From Glaciecola sp047250385 (GTDB lineage Bacteria > Pseudomonadota > Gammaproteobacteria > Enterobacterales > Alteromonadaceae), in assembly GCF_047250385.1 (NCBI RefSeq), contig NZ_JBLBVM010000056.1, forward strand, positions 434,001 through 498,000: DNA of 64,000 nucleotides, read 5' to 3'. Below, one piece after another: positions 8,850 through 18,114 of this stretch. A program made the translations under genes and the position numbers. The notes under the pieces are model-generated. The model did no database searches. It had not been told where the DNA came from and saw nothing but the letters and a program-made list of their open reading frames with translations. Within the stretch, counting starts at the first letter, position 1, and the number at the start of each line of letters is the position of its first letter.

Positions 8850-11006
8850 TTATAAGCTATTTAAGAAGGCTAATAAAGCGTCCTTTTCGGTCTGTGACAT
8901 GCTCACATATTCGTTTTTGGCTGCCTCTGCTTCACCACCATGCCACAAAATAGCTTCGTTTATAGTTCGAGCCCTACCATCGTGAAGATAGCCTATACGG
9001 TTAACGTCATTCACATTGCCTGACAACGAAATGGTATCGTTCGCTTTACTGTCACCGAGCATAACACTTCGCGCATGTCCTAAACCCCACAATGCAGTTG
9101 TTCTCCATTCAGCTCCTGACGCAGAACCTTGAGCCAAGTTATCCGCTAAGTCTGGGCCCATGTCATGTAACAACATATCTGTATAAGGAAATATTGTTTG
9201 ATTGCGTAACTCTGCCAAAGGATGAAATTCACTGGTTGTCATACTTGGGCGATGGCATTGTGCGCAGCCAGCATCGGTAAATAAATTCTCACCAACTTTA
9301 TTGTCGTAGTCACGTCTTGCGCCGACACCTAATAAACTCAGGTACTTCACCAATTTATCTAGTTCAACATCACTAAGTTCTGCCCCTGAATCACCACATT
9401 CGGTTTGTTGTGAACCGCAATCAGGACTTGGCAACATAGTGGTCATTACACCAATGTCTGTATTCAAGGCTATCGCACTTTGATGTTTTACACTGAATGA
9501 AGATGCTTTGTAACCAAAACGGCCTAATCTTTCTTCATCCGTTACAGGGTCGATTACAACTGAAGCTCTGCCTGATATACCATCATCGTTTTCGTCGTTT
9601 TCATCAACCCATTCTATGATTGTGTCTTCTGGCACAGCCTCTAATAAACCCAAACCGACTAGTTGCGGTGCAATACGGGCTGAGAACTGACTTGGGGTGA
9701 TACCTGAAAACTCATAATTTGGTGAGCGCAAGCCGGAAGCAAGCTCTGTCCAAGGCCCAAGCGAGACTGAACCTTCGTGAGTACCCGCTCCAGTTTGCTC
9801 ACTTTGCAAAACGCGTCCCAGTTGCGGATGCGGATTACCTTCTTCATCACCGACTAAAAACACCCAAGTATCCAAGGAGTCACCAACATCTTTAACTAAA
9901 GCTTTACCGTTTCTAACATGACAAGCGGCACATGAATGGTTGATGTATCGATTTCCCGCTTTTCCTACTTGTTCTTGCCATATTGGGTTTTCATTTCTTT
10001 CATCATGACGTCCATCTTCAAAGTTTGTGTGATGAACACGTCGGCCTTCAACGAATGCTTGGGCATTTTTGGCGCTTAAATTAGTCGCCATTTGCATGAA
10101 CCTGCCAGCCGGCTCTTCACTGTAGTTATAGCCTAGAGTCGTCTTGCCACCTAAAAGGCCTTGTTCTGGTATTGGCGTGCCATCGTTAGAGCCGCCCTGA
10201 TTTTCCACGCCGCGCTGCCACTCAAAAGGCGCAAGGCCTAATTCTCCAATGACATAGACAAATGATGTTCCATAATAGTTAAGGCGTGAACCTGCAGGAG
10301 GTGATAACAAAAACTGACTGACTTCAAACTCCATATTAGTTCCCTCCTGCAACGCAGGCTGAAATTGGCCTCCATTTTGCCATTGATTGACAATATCTAA
10401 GGTGTATCTATGCTGAATACCTTGGTCGCTTACTTTCTCAAAGTCGTCATTAAAAGTGCCTTTATCAACAAAAACTACGCCAGTTTCATTCGGGTTTACT
10501 TTTTCTTCTTCCTTTTGCGGATTAAAGTGAAATTGACCTGTCGCATTTCGCCCCCAGAACCAGACACGAAACTCACGCGCTCCTAGTTCTGCTTCAGTAA
10601 TAAATGTTGCTCGCACGAGGCTTTGACCCAATGGGACATAATCTTCTAATTGAATACGAGCCGTTCGGTACTGCCAATAGTGCGCAAGATAATGATCGTA
10701 GTGATCTTGAATAGTGATGTCCTTTGCATGCCTATCGCGGCCTCTATCACCTATTCTTGTTACCAGAACGCCACCTGAACGAACGAAGCGGCTAGGCGCT
10801 TCCAATTCAGTAGTGTTGTCATATAAAGCTTGGATGTTTGAGAGATCAGTCTTGGGATCTTCTGGTTGCTCTTGGGGTGGTGCTGGCGGTGTACTAGGAA
10901 CCTCTGGCACCGGAGTCTCTGAACCACCGCCGCCACACGCTGTTATTGTCAGGGTACTTATCAATACAACAAGGCTAAGCTTAGTTAATTTCAATTTAGT
11001 GCTCAC
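8850..11006 (-). CDS. Di-heme DUF1111 (di-haem oxidoreductase) lipoprotein with long N-terminal region
   Basis: A 718-residue exported lipoprotein: signal peptide ending in TITACGGGG, then a Pro-rich linker (VPEVPSTPPAPPQEQPED). Two c-type heme sites are present, CAACH at 359-363 and CAQCH at 581-585, in the DUF1111 context (SLGPWTELASG, then FGYKASSFSVKHQSAIALNTDIG). DUF1111 proteins are periplasmic di-heme proteins annotated as thiol oxidoreductases; their substrates are largely unknown. About 200 residues before the DUF1111 part (roughly 60-260) form an extra beta-rich region not usual in short members. It is a single gene; the neighbours do not suggest a substrate. Confidence 0.82.
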   Translation of the reverse strand: MSTKLKLTKLSLVVLISTLTITACGGGGSETPVPEVPSTPPAPPQEQPEDPKTDLSNIQALYDNTTELEAPSRFVRSGGVLVTRIGDRGRDRHAKDITIQDHYDHYLAHYWQYRTARIQLEDYVPLGQSLVRATFITEAELGAREFRVWFWGRNATGQFHFNPQKEEEKVNPNETGVVFVDKGTFNDDFEKVSDQGIQHRYTLDIVNQWQNGGQFQPALQEGTNMEFEVSQFLLSPPAGSRLNYYGTSFVYVIGELGLAPFEWQRGVENQGGSNDGTPIPEQGLLGGKTTLGYNYSEEPAGRFMQMATNLSAKNAQAFVEGRRVHHTNFEDGRHDERNENPIWQEQVGKAGNRYINHSCAACHVRNGKALVKDVGDSLDTWVFLVGDEEGNPHPQLGRVLQSEQTGAGTHEGSVSLGPWTELASGLRSPNYEFSGITPSQFSARIAPQLVGLGLLEAVPEDTIIEWVDENDENDDGISGRASVVIDPVTDEERLGRFGYKASSFSVKHQSAIALNTDIGVMTTMLPSPDCGSQQTECGDSGAELSDVELDKLVKYLSLLGVGARRDYDNKVGENLFTDAGCAQCHRPSMTTSEFHPLAELRNQTIFPYTDMLLHDMGPDLADNLAQGSASGAEWRTTALWGLGHARSVMLGDSKANDTISLSGNVNDVNRIGYLHDGRARTINEAILWHGGEAEAAKNEYVSMSQTEKDALLAFLNSL

Positions 11007-11332
11007 AAGTTTTTTACATGATGTAAAATATTTGTATCAAAAATGCTAACAAACACACAGTAAGTTTCGTTGGCTAGTGTTTAATTTGCGGTGAAACGGT
11101 TTTTAGGTAGTAAAAGCTGAATCACACCGAGTTAGCCACTTATTGTGTCAATCCGATTAAATTGCAAAAAAATTGATTTACTTGTAGTGTTCTAAGTAAG
11201 ACAGAAAAAACAACCGCGAGAACAAATTCAAACCTACAGAGTTAGAGTTTATATCATGTTTCACAGCAGTTTCTGCTCGGGATGTTATACACATTCCTAA
11301 CTTGCATAAATTGCCTCACTAGGAAATGTGCA
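11007..11332 (+). promoter_or_regulatory. Divergent promoter region between the di-heme protein and the c-di-GMP gene
   Basis: An AT-rich 326-bp gap between two divergently transcribed genes, so both promoters must lie here. I see no strong consensus promoter, no good operator dyad and no gene. An AGGAAATG purine tract at about 11320 serves as the ribosome-binding site for the gene starting at 11333. Confidence 0.5.
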
Positions 11333-13450
11333 ATGACGTCTGAAGAACATAAAGGCGCAAGGCCGAACAATAGTAATGAAGAATTCGATCCTGATAATGA
11401 GATGTTTCTTCGCGCTATCTTTAGAAATACAGGCTATCCAATATTCGTCAAAGATGAAGATTTTAAGTTCGTCCTCGTAAATGACGCCTTCTGCAAGTTT
11501 TTTAATGTTAAGAGAGAAGCAACGATCGGATCCACGCTTGCTGAAAGTTTCCCGGCTAGCGAAATGGAAGGCTTTTTTTCTATAGATAGAGAAGTACTAG
11601 AGTCAGGGAAAGAAATTACAATTGAAGAAACCCTTTCTGCGAGCGGTATGCCGATTAGACGTGTGCTCACAAAGAAAAATCGATTCGAAGATGCCGAGGG
11701 TAATTATTACCTACTTGGTGTAATTCACGATATAACAGAACGAAAGCAAATAGAGGAAAAACTACAACGCTCTGCAAGTGTATTCACCCATGCTCATGAA
11801 GGAATCATGATTACTGATGCAACTACCAAAATCACCGAAGTGAACGATGCTTTTATTCATATAAGCGGTTATTCCGCAGAAGAGTTAATTGGACAGCACA
11901 CCGAAATGTTGTATTCAGCTCAACACCCTCCTGAATTCTACACGAACATAGGGAAAACAATTCAAGCTCAAGGATATTGGGATGGTGAGTTTTGGAGCCG
12001 CCGCAAAAATGGAGAAACCTATCCCTTGATGATGACAATCAGCGCGGTGGATAACAGAGAAGGAGTTGTGCAGCACTTTGTCACTTTATGCACTGATATT
12101 ACCTCGATAAAAGAGCATCAGAAGCAATTAGAACACATTGCTCATTATGACATTTTGACAAATTTACCAAATCGCGTCCTTTTAGCTGACAGGCTTTCTC
12201 AAGCGATGTTGCAATGCAGTAGAAACCAGCAATCATTAGCTGTCGTTTTCCTTGATTTGGATGGGTTCAAGCAAGTAAATGATGTCCATGGTCATAATGT
12301 TGGAGACCAACTTCTTATTGAGCTCTCTCATAGAATGAAAAAAGCCCTGCGTGAAGGTGATAGTTTGGCTCGAATTGGAGGTGATGAGTTCGTTGCTGTA
12401 TTAACAGAGTTAAGCAATGTTGCATCATGCAAACCAGTGTTAGAAAGACTACTGCAAGCTGCTTCACAGCCAGTTACTGTTGATAACAAGGTATTGCATG
12501 TTTCGGCTAGTATTGGTGTCACATTCTACCCTGAAGATAATGTCGACGCCGACCTTCTTATGCGCCATGCTGATCAAGCAATGTATGTCGCCAAAGAGTC
12601 GGGCAAGAACTGTTATCACTTCTTCGATACTGCTCATGACGACGCAATTAAAGTACAGCGAGAGAGCCAAGATGATATTCGCAAAGCGCTGGATAAACAG
12701 CAATTCGTGCTCCACTACCAACCTAAAGTGAATATGCGAACAGGAACAGTAATAGGCGTTGAAGCTCTTATCCGTTGGCAACACCCTCAACGTGGTTTGT
12801 TAAATCCAATTGAATTCTTACCCATCATCGAAAATAGCCCTTTGAGTATCGATATTGGTGAGTGGGTTATAGACACGGCTCTGTCTCAGATTGGCCAATG
12901 GCAACAAGTGGGAGTAAACCTTCCTGTCAGTACTAGCGTTAATATTGCTGCAGTGCAATTACAACTTCCTGACTTTACACAACGATTAACCAAATTGTTG
13001 AATACACATCCTGACGTAGACCCTCGTTTCTTAGAGTTAGAAGTACTAGAAACATCGGCCTTAGATGACGTAACTCATGTTTCAAGCATAATGAACAGTT
13101 GCATGGCCTTAGGTGTTAAGTTTGCGCTAGATGACTTTGGTACAGGTTATTCATCTTTAACGTATTTGAGACGTCTACCTGCTAATTTAATAAAGATTGA
13201 CCAAAGCTTTGTGCGTGACATGCTAATTGATTCTGACGACTTAGCTATAGTGGAAGGTGTAATAGCCTTAGCCAAGTCATTTAAACGAGAAGTAATTGCC
13301 GAGGGTGTTGAAACTATAGAACATGGAGCAGCTTTATTGAAATTGGGCTGCGATTTAGCTCAAGGCTATGGTATTGCGCGTCCCATGCCGGCTTCGGACA
13401 TACCGGAATGGGTCGCTACTTGGAAAGCTGATGACTCATGGCAGCAGTGA
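11333..13450 (+). CDS. PAS-PAS-GGDEF-EAL cyclic-di-GMP signalling protein
   Basis: A soluble 705-residue protein. Order of domains: two PAS domains (about 20-135 and 145-265), GGDEF (about 275-430) with an intact GGDEF at 349-353, and EAL (about 445-700) with EAL at 477-479 and DDFGTGYSSL later. Intact motifs in both catalytic domains suggest either a bifunctional enzyme or a phosphodiesterase whose GGDEF binds GTP. Activity balance cannot be read from sequence. There is no membrane segment, so the sensed signal is cytoplasmic. The ATG at 11333 has AGGA at suitable spacing; an upstream ATG at 11282 would add an unlikely Cys-rich leader. The gene converges with the PDZ gene, leaving 3 bp. Confidence 0.9.
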   Translation: MTSEEHKGARPNNSNEEFDPDNEMFLRAIFRNTGYPIFVKDEDFKFVLVNDAFCKFFNVKREATIGSTLAESFPASEMEGFFSIDREVLESGKEITIEETLSASGMPIRRVLTKKNRFEDAEGNYYLLGVIHDITERKQIEEKLQRSASVFTHAHEGIMITDATTKITEVNDAFIHISGYSAEELIGQHTEMLYSAQHPPEFYTNIGKTIQAQGYWDGEFWSRRKNGETYPLMMTISAVDNREGVVQHFVTLCTDITSIKEHQKQLEHIAHYDILTNLPNRVLLADRLSQAMLQCSRNQQSLAVVFLDLDGFKQVNDVHGHNVGDQLLIELSHRMKKALREGDSLARIGGDEFVAVLTELSNVASCKPVLERLLQAASQPVTVDNKVLHVSASIGVTFYPEDNVDADLLMRHADQAMYVAKESGKNCYHFFDTAHDDAIKVQRESQDDIRKALDKQQFVLHYQPKVNMRTGTVIGVEALIRWQHPQRGLLNPIEFLPIIENSPLSIDIGEWVIDTALSQIGQWQQVGVNLPVSTSVNIAAVQLQLPDFTQRLTKLLNTHPDVDPRFLELEVLETSALDDVTHVSSIMNSCMALGVKFALDDFGTGYSSLTYLRRLPANLIKIDQSFVRDMLIDSDDLAIVEGVIALAKSFKREVIAEGVETIEHGAALLKLGCDLAQGYGIARPMPASDIPEWVATWKADDSWQQ

Positions 13451-13453
13451 AGT

Positions 13454-14428
13454 TTATAGTTCACAAGGCCTATCTTCGCGCACTCTCCACACTACTGGTT
13501 TCCAATAGTCACCGGTCCTCTCCTTAAACCTAGCATTTCGATTAAACTCAGCAGCTAAGTAATAAGTGGTATTTTCTTTCACTTCAATTTCAAAATCTAA
13601 AAATTGACCTCTGTGCACTGTCGAACGAGTATATCGTTTAAAAAATGGGTCATCTATTGCTTCATGTACGCGAATAACATGTTTTCCAGGAGGTAGTTTA
13701 TAGCTTGTATTACTACTCAAAATTTTTCTTTCTCCAATCTGACTAATAAAAACGGAATATAAGTTTCTCGTTTCAGGTGGCTTAAAAAATGTTGATATCA
13801 CACCGCAAACTGAACTCTCTGACAGCGTTTCGTTATCCTCTATTTTATTAGATGCAGAAGCCTCTTGTTCCTCTACACTACTTTCCTGTTCATTTTTTGC
13901 AGAACTTTCACCTATCTCAAGTTTGATTGCAGGTGTGTATTGCCCCTCAACCAGAGCCTCTATCCTTTTGGTTACGCCGTTTCTGTAAACATCAAATATT
14001 ATGGTGTCGCCAGGTAAGGTATTCTCCAACTCAGCAAAGACAACTTTCTTATCACTTGAATCCGGTGATACTCCGTTGATTGCTGCAATGAGATCTCCTT
14101 GCCTTATTTCTAACGATTCCGCCAAACTGCCCGGAGTGACATTAAGTACTCGAAACCCCTTCTTGTCATCTACATTTAGTATCAAACCAAGGTTAGGTGA
14201 ATGCTTACCTGGAATATCTAAAGTGATGTGTAAATCGTTAACGTCTTTACCTGCTTTCTTTTCAGCGTCGACAACTGCAATCATTGTTGAGCTAATTTGT
14301 TTAACTAACTCTTCTATCAACGCTTCTGATTCTGGTGTTGTTTGCGTCGCGTTACTAACACTCGAAAACAACACTAATACTGCAAGCAAATTAAGTGATT
14401 TAGCTTTTATTAGTTGTTTATATATCAT
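13454..14428 (-). CDS. Secreted PDZ-domain protein of the ECF sigma operon
   Basis: A 324-residue exported protein: signal peptide (MIYKQLIKAKSLNLLAVL, cleaved near NAT), a helical stretch, then a PDZ domain at about 70-155 (FRVLNVTPGSLAESLEIRQG, then LIAAINGVSP). An acidic low-complexity linker with many Glu and Ser follows, then a C-terminal beta domain (YKLPPGKHVIRVHEAID and FEIEVKENTTYYLAAEF). No protease domain is present. As third gene after a sigma factor and its anti-sigma factor it may sense or regulate envelope state, for example by binding exposed C-termini, but this is inference. The start at 14428 follows GAGGTG; an ATG 12 bp upstream is also possible. Confidence 0.75.
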   Translation of the reverse strand: MIYKQLIKAKSLNLLAVLVLFSSVSNATQTTPESEALIEELVKQISSTMIAVVDAEKKAGKDVNDLHITLDIPGKHSPNLGLILNVDDKKGFRVLNVTPGSLAESLEIRQGDLIAAINGVSPDSSDKKVVFAELENTLPGDTIIFDVYRNGVTKRIEALVEGQYTPAIKLEIGESSAKNEQESSVEEQEASASNKIEDNETLSESSVCGVISTFFKPPETRNLYSVFISQIGERKILSSNTSYKLPPGKHVIRVHEAIDDPFFKRYTRSTVHRGQFLDFEIEVKENTTYYLAAEFNRNARFKERTGDYWKPVVWRVREDRPCEL

Positions 14429-14461
14429 GTCGCACCTCATTAAATTAGTTCCCTATCAGCC

Positions 14462-15106
14462 TTAAATTATGATCAACGCCGGCTGTGAATCTTCCTCGAG
14501 TGATTTCATTAATAAATGCTTTCGCTCGTTCCATAAGTTAATTTTTTCTTCTATCGTCAAATCATCCAAATAAGAAAGTTGAATTTCTTGATCAATTTTT
14601 TGCAGACTAATTTGAGTTGATTTAAGCAAAATCAATTGCTTCAAACTTGCTTGCTTTATTGAAGTAAACTCCTGTTGCAAAGCATAATTTTCCTCTATTA
14701 GAGCTCTCAATTGTTGCTCCTCTTGGCTATGCATTTGCTTATGCAAGTTTGGGTAAAACAATACAATAAGAAATGTAGCTGCTAAGGCTACGAAAGTTAG
14801 TTGAATATGCTTTATTTTTGTCTTGAGCACTCTCAGCTGTGTTCGTGTACTTTTCACATCAAGCTCATTTTCGATTGCAGACCAATTAAGCTTTGGATGT
14901 ACGCAGTGAGTATCGTCAAAGAGTTTTTGGCGGAAATGAGACAAATTTGATAATCGTTCTTGGCAAACCAAGCATTCTGCTAAATGCAACTCAGCTTTTT
15001 CTGACTCTACTAATTTCGCAATAAAGCTAGCCTTATTTTTCATATTGTTCGGCGCATCTTTTCTATCGATTTCAATGTCTTGCAATTGTTGGTCGCTAAG
15101 GTGCAT
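14462..15106 (-). CDS. Membrane anti-sigma factor with zinc-finger (ZAS) motif
   Basis: A 214-residue protein. The cytoplasmic N-terminal half carries an H-x3-C-x2-C motif (HLAECLVC, about residues 41-48), the mark of zinc-binding anti-sigma domains. One membrane helix follows at about 105-122 (LTFVALAATFLIVLFYP), then a periplasmic coiled coil rich in Gln, Leu and Glu (LRALIEENYALQQEFTSIKQ). It starts 2 bp after the sigma-factor stop. By family knowledge it would hold the ECF sigma factor at the membrane until a signal acts on the periplasmic part. Confidence 0.8.
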   Translation of the reverse strand: MHLSDQQLQDIEIDRKDAPNNMKNKASFIAKLVESEKAELHLAECLVCQERLSNLSHFRQKLFDDTHCVHPKLNWSAIENELDVKSTRTQLRVLKTKIKHIQLTFVALAATFLIVLFYPNLHKQMHSQEEQQLRALIEENYALQQEFTSIKQASLKQLILLKSTQISLQKIDQEIQLSYLDDLTIEEKINLWNERKHLLMKSLEEDSQPALIII

Positions 15107-15107
15107 G

Positions 15108-15668
15108 CTAAACCTCTTTTTCTTGGTTTATTCTCTGAAGGTAGTGCAGTGTTCTTGCTAATGACTGCTTCGAAAAACTTTCAGACTTATCAAAAAATGC
15201 CGCTATTTCCTTATGCGAATACCCCTCGATTTCATGTAAGAACAAAACTGCTCTCGCTTCTTCGGTCAATTGTTCAGTCAAATTAGATAAATCATGGCAG
15301 TTTTCCCACCACTTGCTATCAAACTGAGAAACATTACTCGACACAAACTCTTCAGGAAGCTCTATATCTGCTGAGTACTTCGCATGTTGTCGAATATAGG
15401 AAATTGACTCATTAACCGTCATTTGTCGTAACCATCCAGCAAAAGAGCCCTTAAAGTTAAAACTTTGAATATTATTTAATACCTTCACGAAAACAACGTG
15501 CACGATATCTTGAGCCTGTGTCTGATTTGCAATAATGCGATTAACCAGACAAAAGCAAGAGGAAGCGTACATGTTATAAATCTTTTCCATGGCAAGCCTG
15601 TCTCCTTCTTGAGCCAATTTTAATATGCTGTTTTCTATATTTTGGCTAAAGCCTGTATATTCGTTCAT
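15108..15668 (-). CDS. ECF-type RNA polymerase sigma factor
   Basis: A 186-residue sigma-70 family protein of the extracytoplasmic type. Region 2 (about 15-85) includes the QAQDIVHVVFVKVL and FAGWLRQMTVNESISYIR segments, and region 4 (about 130-180) the helix-turn-helix HEIEGYSHKEIAAFFDKSES. It heads an operon with an anti-sigma factor and a PDZ protein. A candidate ECF promoter lies 32-58 bp upstream, consistent with autoregulation. Its regulon is not visible; the same motif is not evident before the divergent porin gene. Confidence 0.88.
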   Translation of the reverse strand: MNEYTGFSQNIENSILKLAQEGDRLAMEKIYNMYASSCFCLVNRIIANQTQAQDIVHVVFVKVLNNIQSFNFKGSFAGWLRQMTVNESISYIRQHAKYSADIELPEEFVSSNVSQFDSKWWENCHDLSNLTEQLTEEARAVLFLHEIEGYSHKEIAAFFDKSESFSKQSLARTLHYLQRINQEKEV

Positions 15669-15699
15669 ATGCTAATAATTGTGACTCGTTAATAATAAA

Positions 15700-15726
15700 G
15701 ACGAAACAGCGAACAAAAGCGTTACA
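15700..15726 (-). promoter_or_regulatory. Candidate ECF-sigma promoter (TGTAAC-N17-CGTC)
   Basis: On the minus strand, TGTAAC (15721-15726) and CGTC (15700-15703) are separated by exactly 17 bp. This matches the general ECF pattern of an AAC-type -35 and a CGTC-type -10. It would start transcription near 15693, about 25 bp before the sigma gene. The pattern resembles promoters of other ECF sigma factors; no experiment is implied. Confidence 0.55.
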
Positions 15727-16035
15727 TTTTTTTAAAATAATTATGACTAGGCATTTTCTGCTGATGCTGTTGCCGAGCGTGAATTTAAAACAATACTCGT
15801 TCACCAGCTTCCTAAAAATTGCTCAAGTCCATTTTTTATCAACAATTACTTTACCAATAGGTTTTTATTAACACATACTTTTTAAGCATGTAACTTTTTC
15901 AACACGTGCTTTTTTAATATGTGATGCGTTTTAAAAATATACATTAGTGAAAAAACAAGGATAATCCAGAGAAATTACCGATGAGTAGTTTAAACGTCGC
16001 TGTATCCTTTTTATTAATATAGGCTTATACAAAAC
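15727..16035 (+). promoter_or_regulatory. Intergenic region upstream of the TorF-type porin
   Basis: A strongly AT-rich stretch without a gene. Between 15865 and 15930 short words such as acatacttttt, catgtaacttttt and acacgtgctttttt recur about every 16 bp, each ending in a T-run. I see no clear promoter match; the porin promoter must lie here. Confidence 0.4.
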
Positions 16036-16686
16036 ATGATTTCAAAAAAATTAATCACACCTTTAGTTGTCGTGTGTGCATTCAGCTCCGCAGAGACCTT
16101 TGCAAATGAGTCGGAACACGATGTTAGCTTTAGTGCAAGTGCATTCAGCCATTACCTATGGCGCGGTTTCGATTTAAATGACGGTAATTTTGCAATTCAA
16201 GGTGCAGTCAACTATGAGAACACTGCAGGTCTATACGCCGGTGCTTGGGCCTCGCAGTATGATTTTGGTGGTGGCGATGACGGTTTAGAAATTGATGTTT
16301 ATGCTGGTTATGTTTTGGCTCTTAATAATGAATTGAGTCTGGATTTCTCTTTCACGAATTATCAATATACTGGTGATACCGATAGCTCTACAGAATTCAA
16401 AGTGGGTGCAAGCTTCAATATTGCGACCATCAATTTACATCGTGATGTCGATTTAGGTACAACTTATATCGAACTTAATTTGCAGCATGAAATCAATCAA
16501 GACTTCAGTCTTTTTGGGCATTTTGGTATTGACGACGATGGTGATGACGCTTACAACGACTATGGCGTAACGCTCAGTTACAACAAGATTGAGAATTTAG
16601 AACTCGTTGTGGGTGTTTCGGGCCACGAGTTTGATGTTGATGGTGCGGATACGCAAGTTTTTGCTGGTGCAACTTATCACTTTTAA
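16036..16686 (+). CDS. TorF family putative porin
   Basis: A 216-residue exported protein with signal peptide (ISKKLITPLVVVCAFSSAETFA) and a predicted outer-membrane beta-barrel. Family-typical features are YLWRGFDLNDGNFAIQGAV near residue 40, GLYAGAWASQYDF, acidic turns (GGGDDGLEIDVYAGY) and a terminal strand ending in aromatic YHF, the usual signal for barrel insertion. Members of this family (TIGR02001-like) are small barrels of unknown substrate in marine gammaproteobacteria. It is a single gene, divergent from the ECF operon. Confidence 0.85.
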   Translation: MISKKLITPLVVVCAFSSAETFANESEHDVSFSASAFSHYLWRGFDLNDGNFAIQGAVNYENTAGLYAGAWASQYDFGGGDDGLEIDVYAGYVLALNNELSLDFSFTNYQYTGDTDSSTEFKVGASFNIATINLHRDVDLGTTYIELNLQHEINQDFSLFGHFGIDDDGDDAYNDYGVTLSYNKIENLELVVGVSGHEFDVDGADTQVFAGATYHF

Positions 16687-16730
16687 TTTATAGAAACGAA
16701 AAAAGTAAAGAGCGTAGAATAACAATAAAA

Positions 16731-16766
16731 TGGCCCCAGAAAGTTAGACAAAACCTTCAGGGGCCA
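16731..16766 (-). terminator. Intrinsic terminator of the amidohydrolase operon
   Basis: Inverted repeat arms TGGCCCCAGAA (16731-16741) and TTCAGGGGCCA (16756-16766) with one mismatch and a 14-base loop. On the minus strand it is followed by TTTTATTGTTATT. It may also stop readthrough from the porin gene, though no U-tract follows in that direction. Confidence 0.7.
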
Positions 16767-16821
16767 ATACACAAAACTAAGATTTCAAATCGACCCTATA
16801 CAAGCTATCGAATCCTGATGT

Positions 16822-18114
16822 CTAAGGTCTAGTATATCCAACTGGTTTCTCGGTATCTCGCTTGAGGTAACGATCACGCAATTTAGTTTGACGAGATGTC
16901 ATGTCAATTGCTTCACCACCAATGAAAACTTGTTCAGCGGCTTCTGTGACTTCAAGCGGATCACCTGACCAAATAACAAGATCAGCAACTTTACCTGGCT
17001 CTAAGCTACCTACTTGTTCGTCCATACCAAACAGCTTGGCGACGTTAATGGTCAAAGCGGCGATACCTGCAGAATGCGGTAAACCGTTGGCAACTGCGTT
17101 TCCAGCATGCTGTGTTGCTAATCGGATATTGTGGGTATTCATTCCAACAACAACCGTAACACCAGCCTTGTGCAGTCTTGCAGCATTTTCTAAAGTCGCG
17201 CCAACTTGATCAAAACCACCTGGTAAATTAGATTCAGGATCAAGAATCACTGGTATTTTGTGTTGCGCCAATTCATCAGCAACACGCCATGCTTCTATGC
17301 CGCTCCCCAAAACGATATTTAAATTTGAATAACGTTCTTTCAATGCCATTACTTGTAGAATATCAGCAGCTCTGTCAGCTCTAATAATCAAGGACATATT
17401 GCCATCAAGCACTGGAATTAGTGCTTTTGCGTCAGCCATCGTTGTTAAGCCATGCCAGTCAGCGCTTGGGTTCAACGAATATGACTTCGCAAACTTCGCT
17501 TCATCAAATGCTTGATTGATTGCTACCCAAAGAGCAGCTCGACTGCCGCCATTATTATCAGCACCAGAATTGCTCACATCTATTTGCATAAACGCCTTCG
17601 CCTTCAATACTGGTTGATATGTGCTTGCCAGCGTAATGAAAGCGCCTTGCCCAGCGAATAGTTTGCCAGCACCACGTAAACCTGTAGCAGCAGAGGTAAA
17701 GCCTTCAATGCGAGTAATAGGTATTAACGTTGAGCCACTATTTAGAGCATACTGCACGTCAAACGCAGCGCCTACAGACGAAATAGCATGAGATTCTACA
17801 CCTGCATCTACCGTTCCGGCTGATGAGCTCACTTCTACCAAACCCAAAGACGTAGATGCACCAATTAAGCCAGGTGTGACTACTTTGCCTTTAGCATCGA
17901 TTTCTCGATAACCGCTAGGGACAGTTGTTCCTTCAACAACTTGCTGAATACGGCCATCTTTAATGAGTACTGTACCTTCATCAATGACACCAGCAGATGA
18001 AACTGTGTGAATTTTTGCGCCTACAATAGCTATATTTTCTGCAAAAGCTGAGGCACTTAAACTAAGACCTAAGGCAATACTTGATGCTAATGCAACTTTT
18101 TTAAATAAACTCAT
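16822..18114 (-). CDS. Secreted amidohydrolase-like protein lacking metal ligands (probable pseudoenzyme)
   Basis: A 430-residue exported protein (signal peptide ending ASAFA near residue 25) of the amidohydrolase superfamily, recognisable by IAIVGAKIHTVSSAGVIDEG at the start and SLEPGKVADLVIWSGDPLE at the end. The usual HxH of the first strand is replaced: IGASTSLG has Ser87 and Ser89 where the partner gene has His and His. The later metal histidines also correspond to non-ligands (IIRADRAAD, VLGSGIEAW), and the final Asp region reads VVGMNTHN. It therefore probably cannot bind the catalytic metals. The gene starts inside the stop of the active partner (ATGA overlap), suggesting a heteromeric or accessory role. 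Confidence 0.82.
   Translation of the reverse strand: MSLFKKVALASSIALGLSLSASAFAENIAIVGAKIHTVSSAGVIDEGTVLIKDGRIQQVVEGTTVPSGYREIDAKGKVVTPGLIGASTSLGLVEVSSSAGTVDAGVESHAISSVGAAFDVQYALNSGSTLIPITRIEGFTSAATGLRGAGKLFAGQGAFITLASTYQPVLKAKAFMQIDVSNSGADNNGGSRAALWVAINQAFDEAKFAKSYSLNPSADWHGLTTMADAKALIPVLDGNMSLIIRADRAADILQVMALKERYSNLNIVLGSGIEAWRVADELAQHKIPVILDPESNLPGGFDQVGATLENAARLHKAGVTVVVGMNTHNIRLATQHAGNAVANGLPHSAGIAALTINVAKLFGMDEQVGSLEPGKVADLVIWSGDPLEVTEAAEQVFIGGEAIDMTSRQTKLRDRYLKRDTEKPVGYTRP

Noticed and set aside
15865..15930. Short repeating words with T-runs upstream of the porin
   Set aside because: Too irregular to call a repeat family; most likely AT-rich sequence noise or several weak hairpins.
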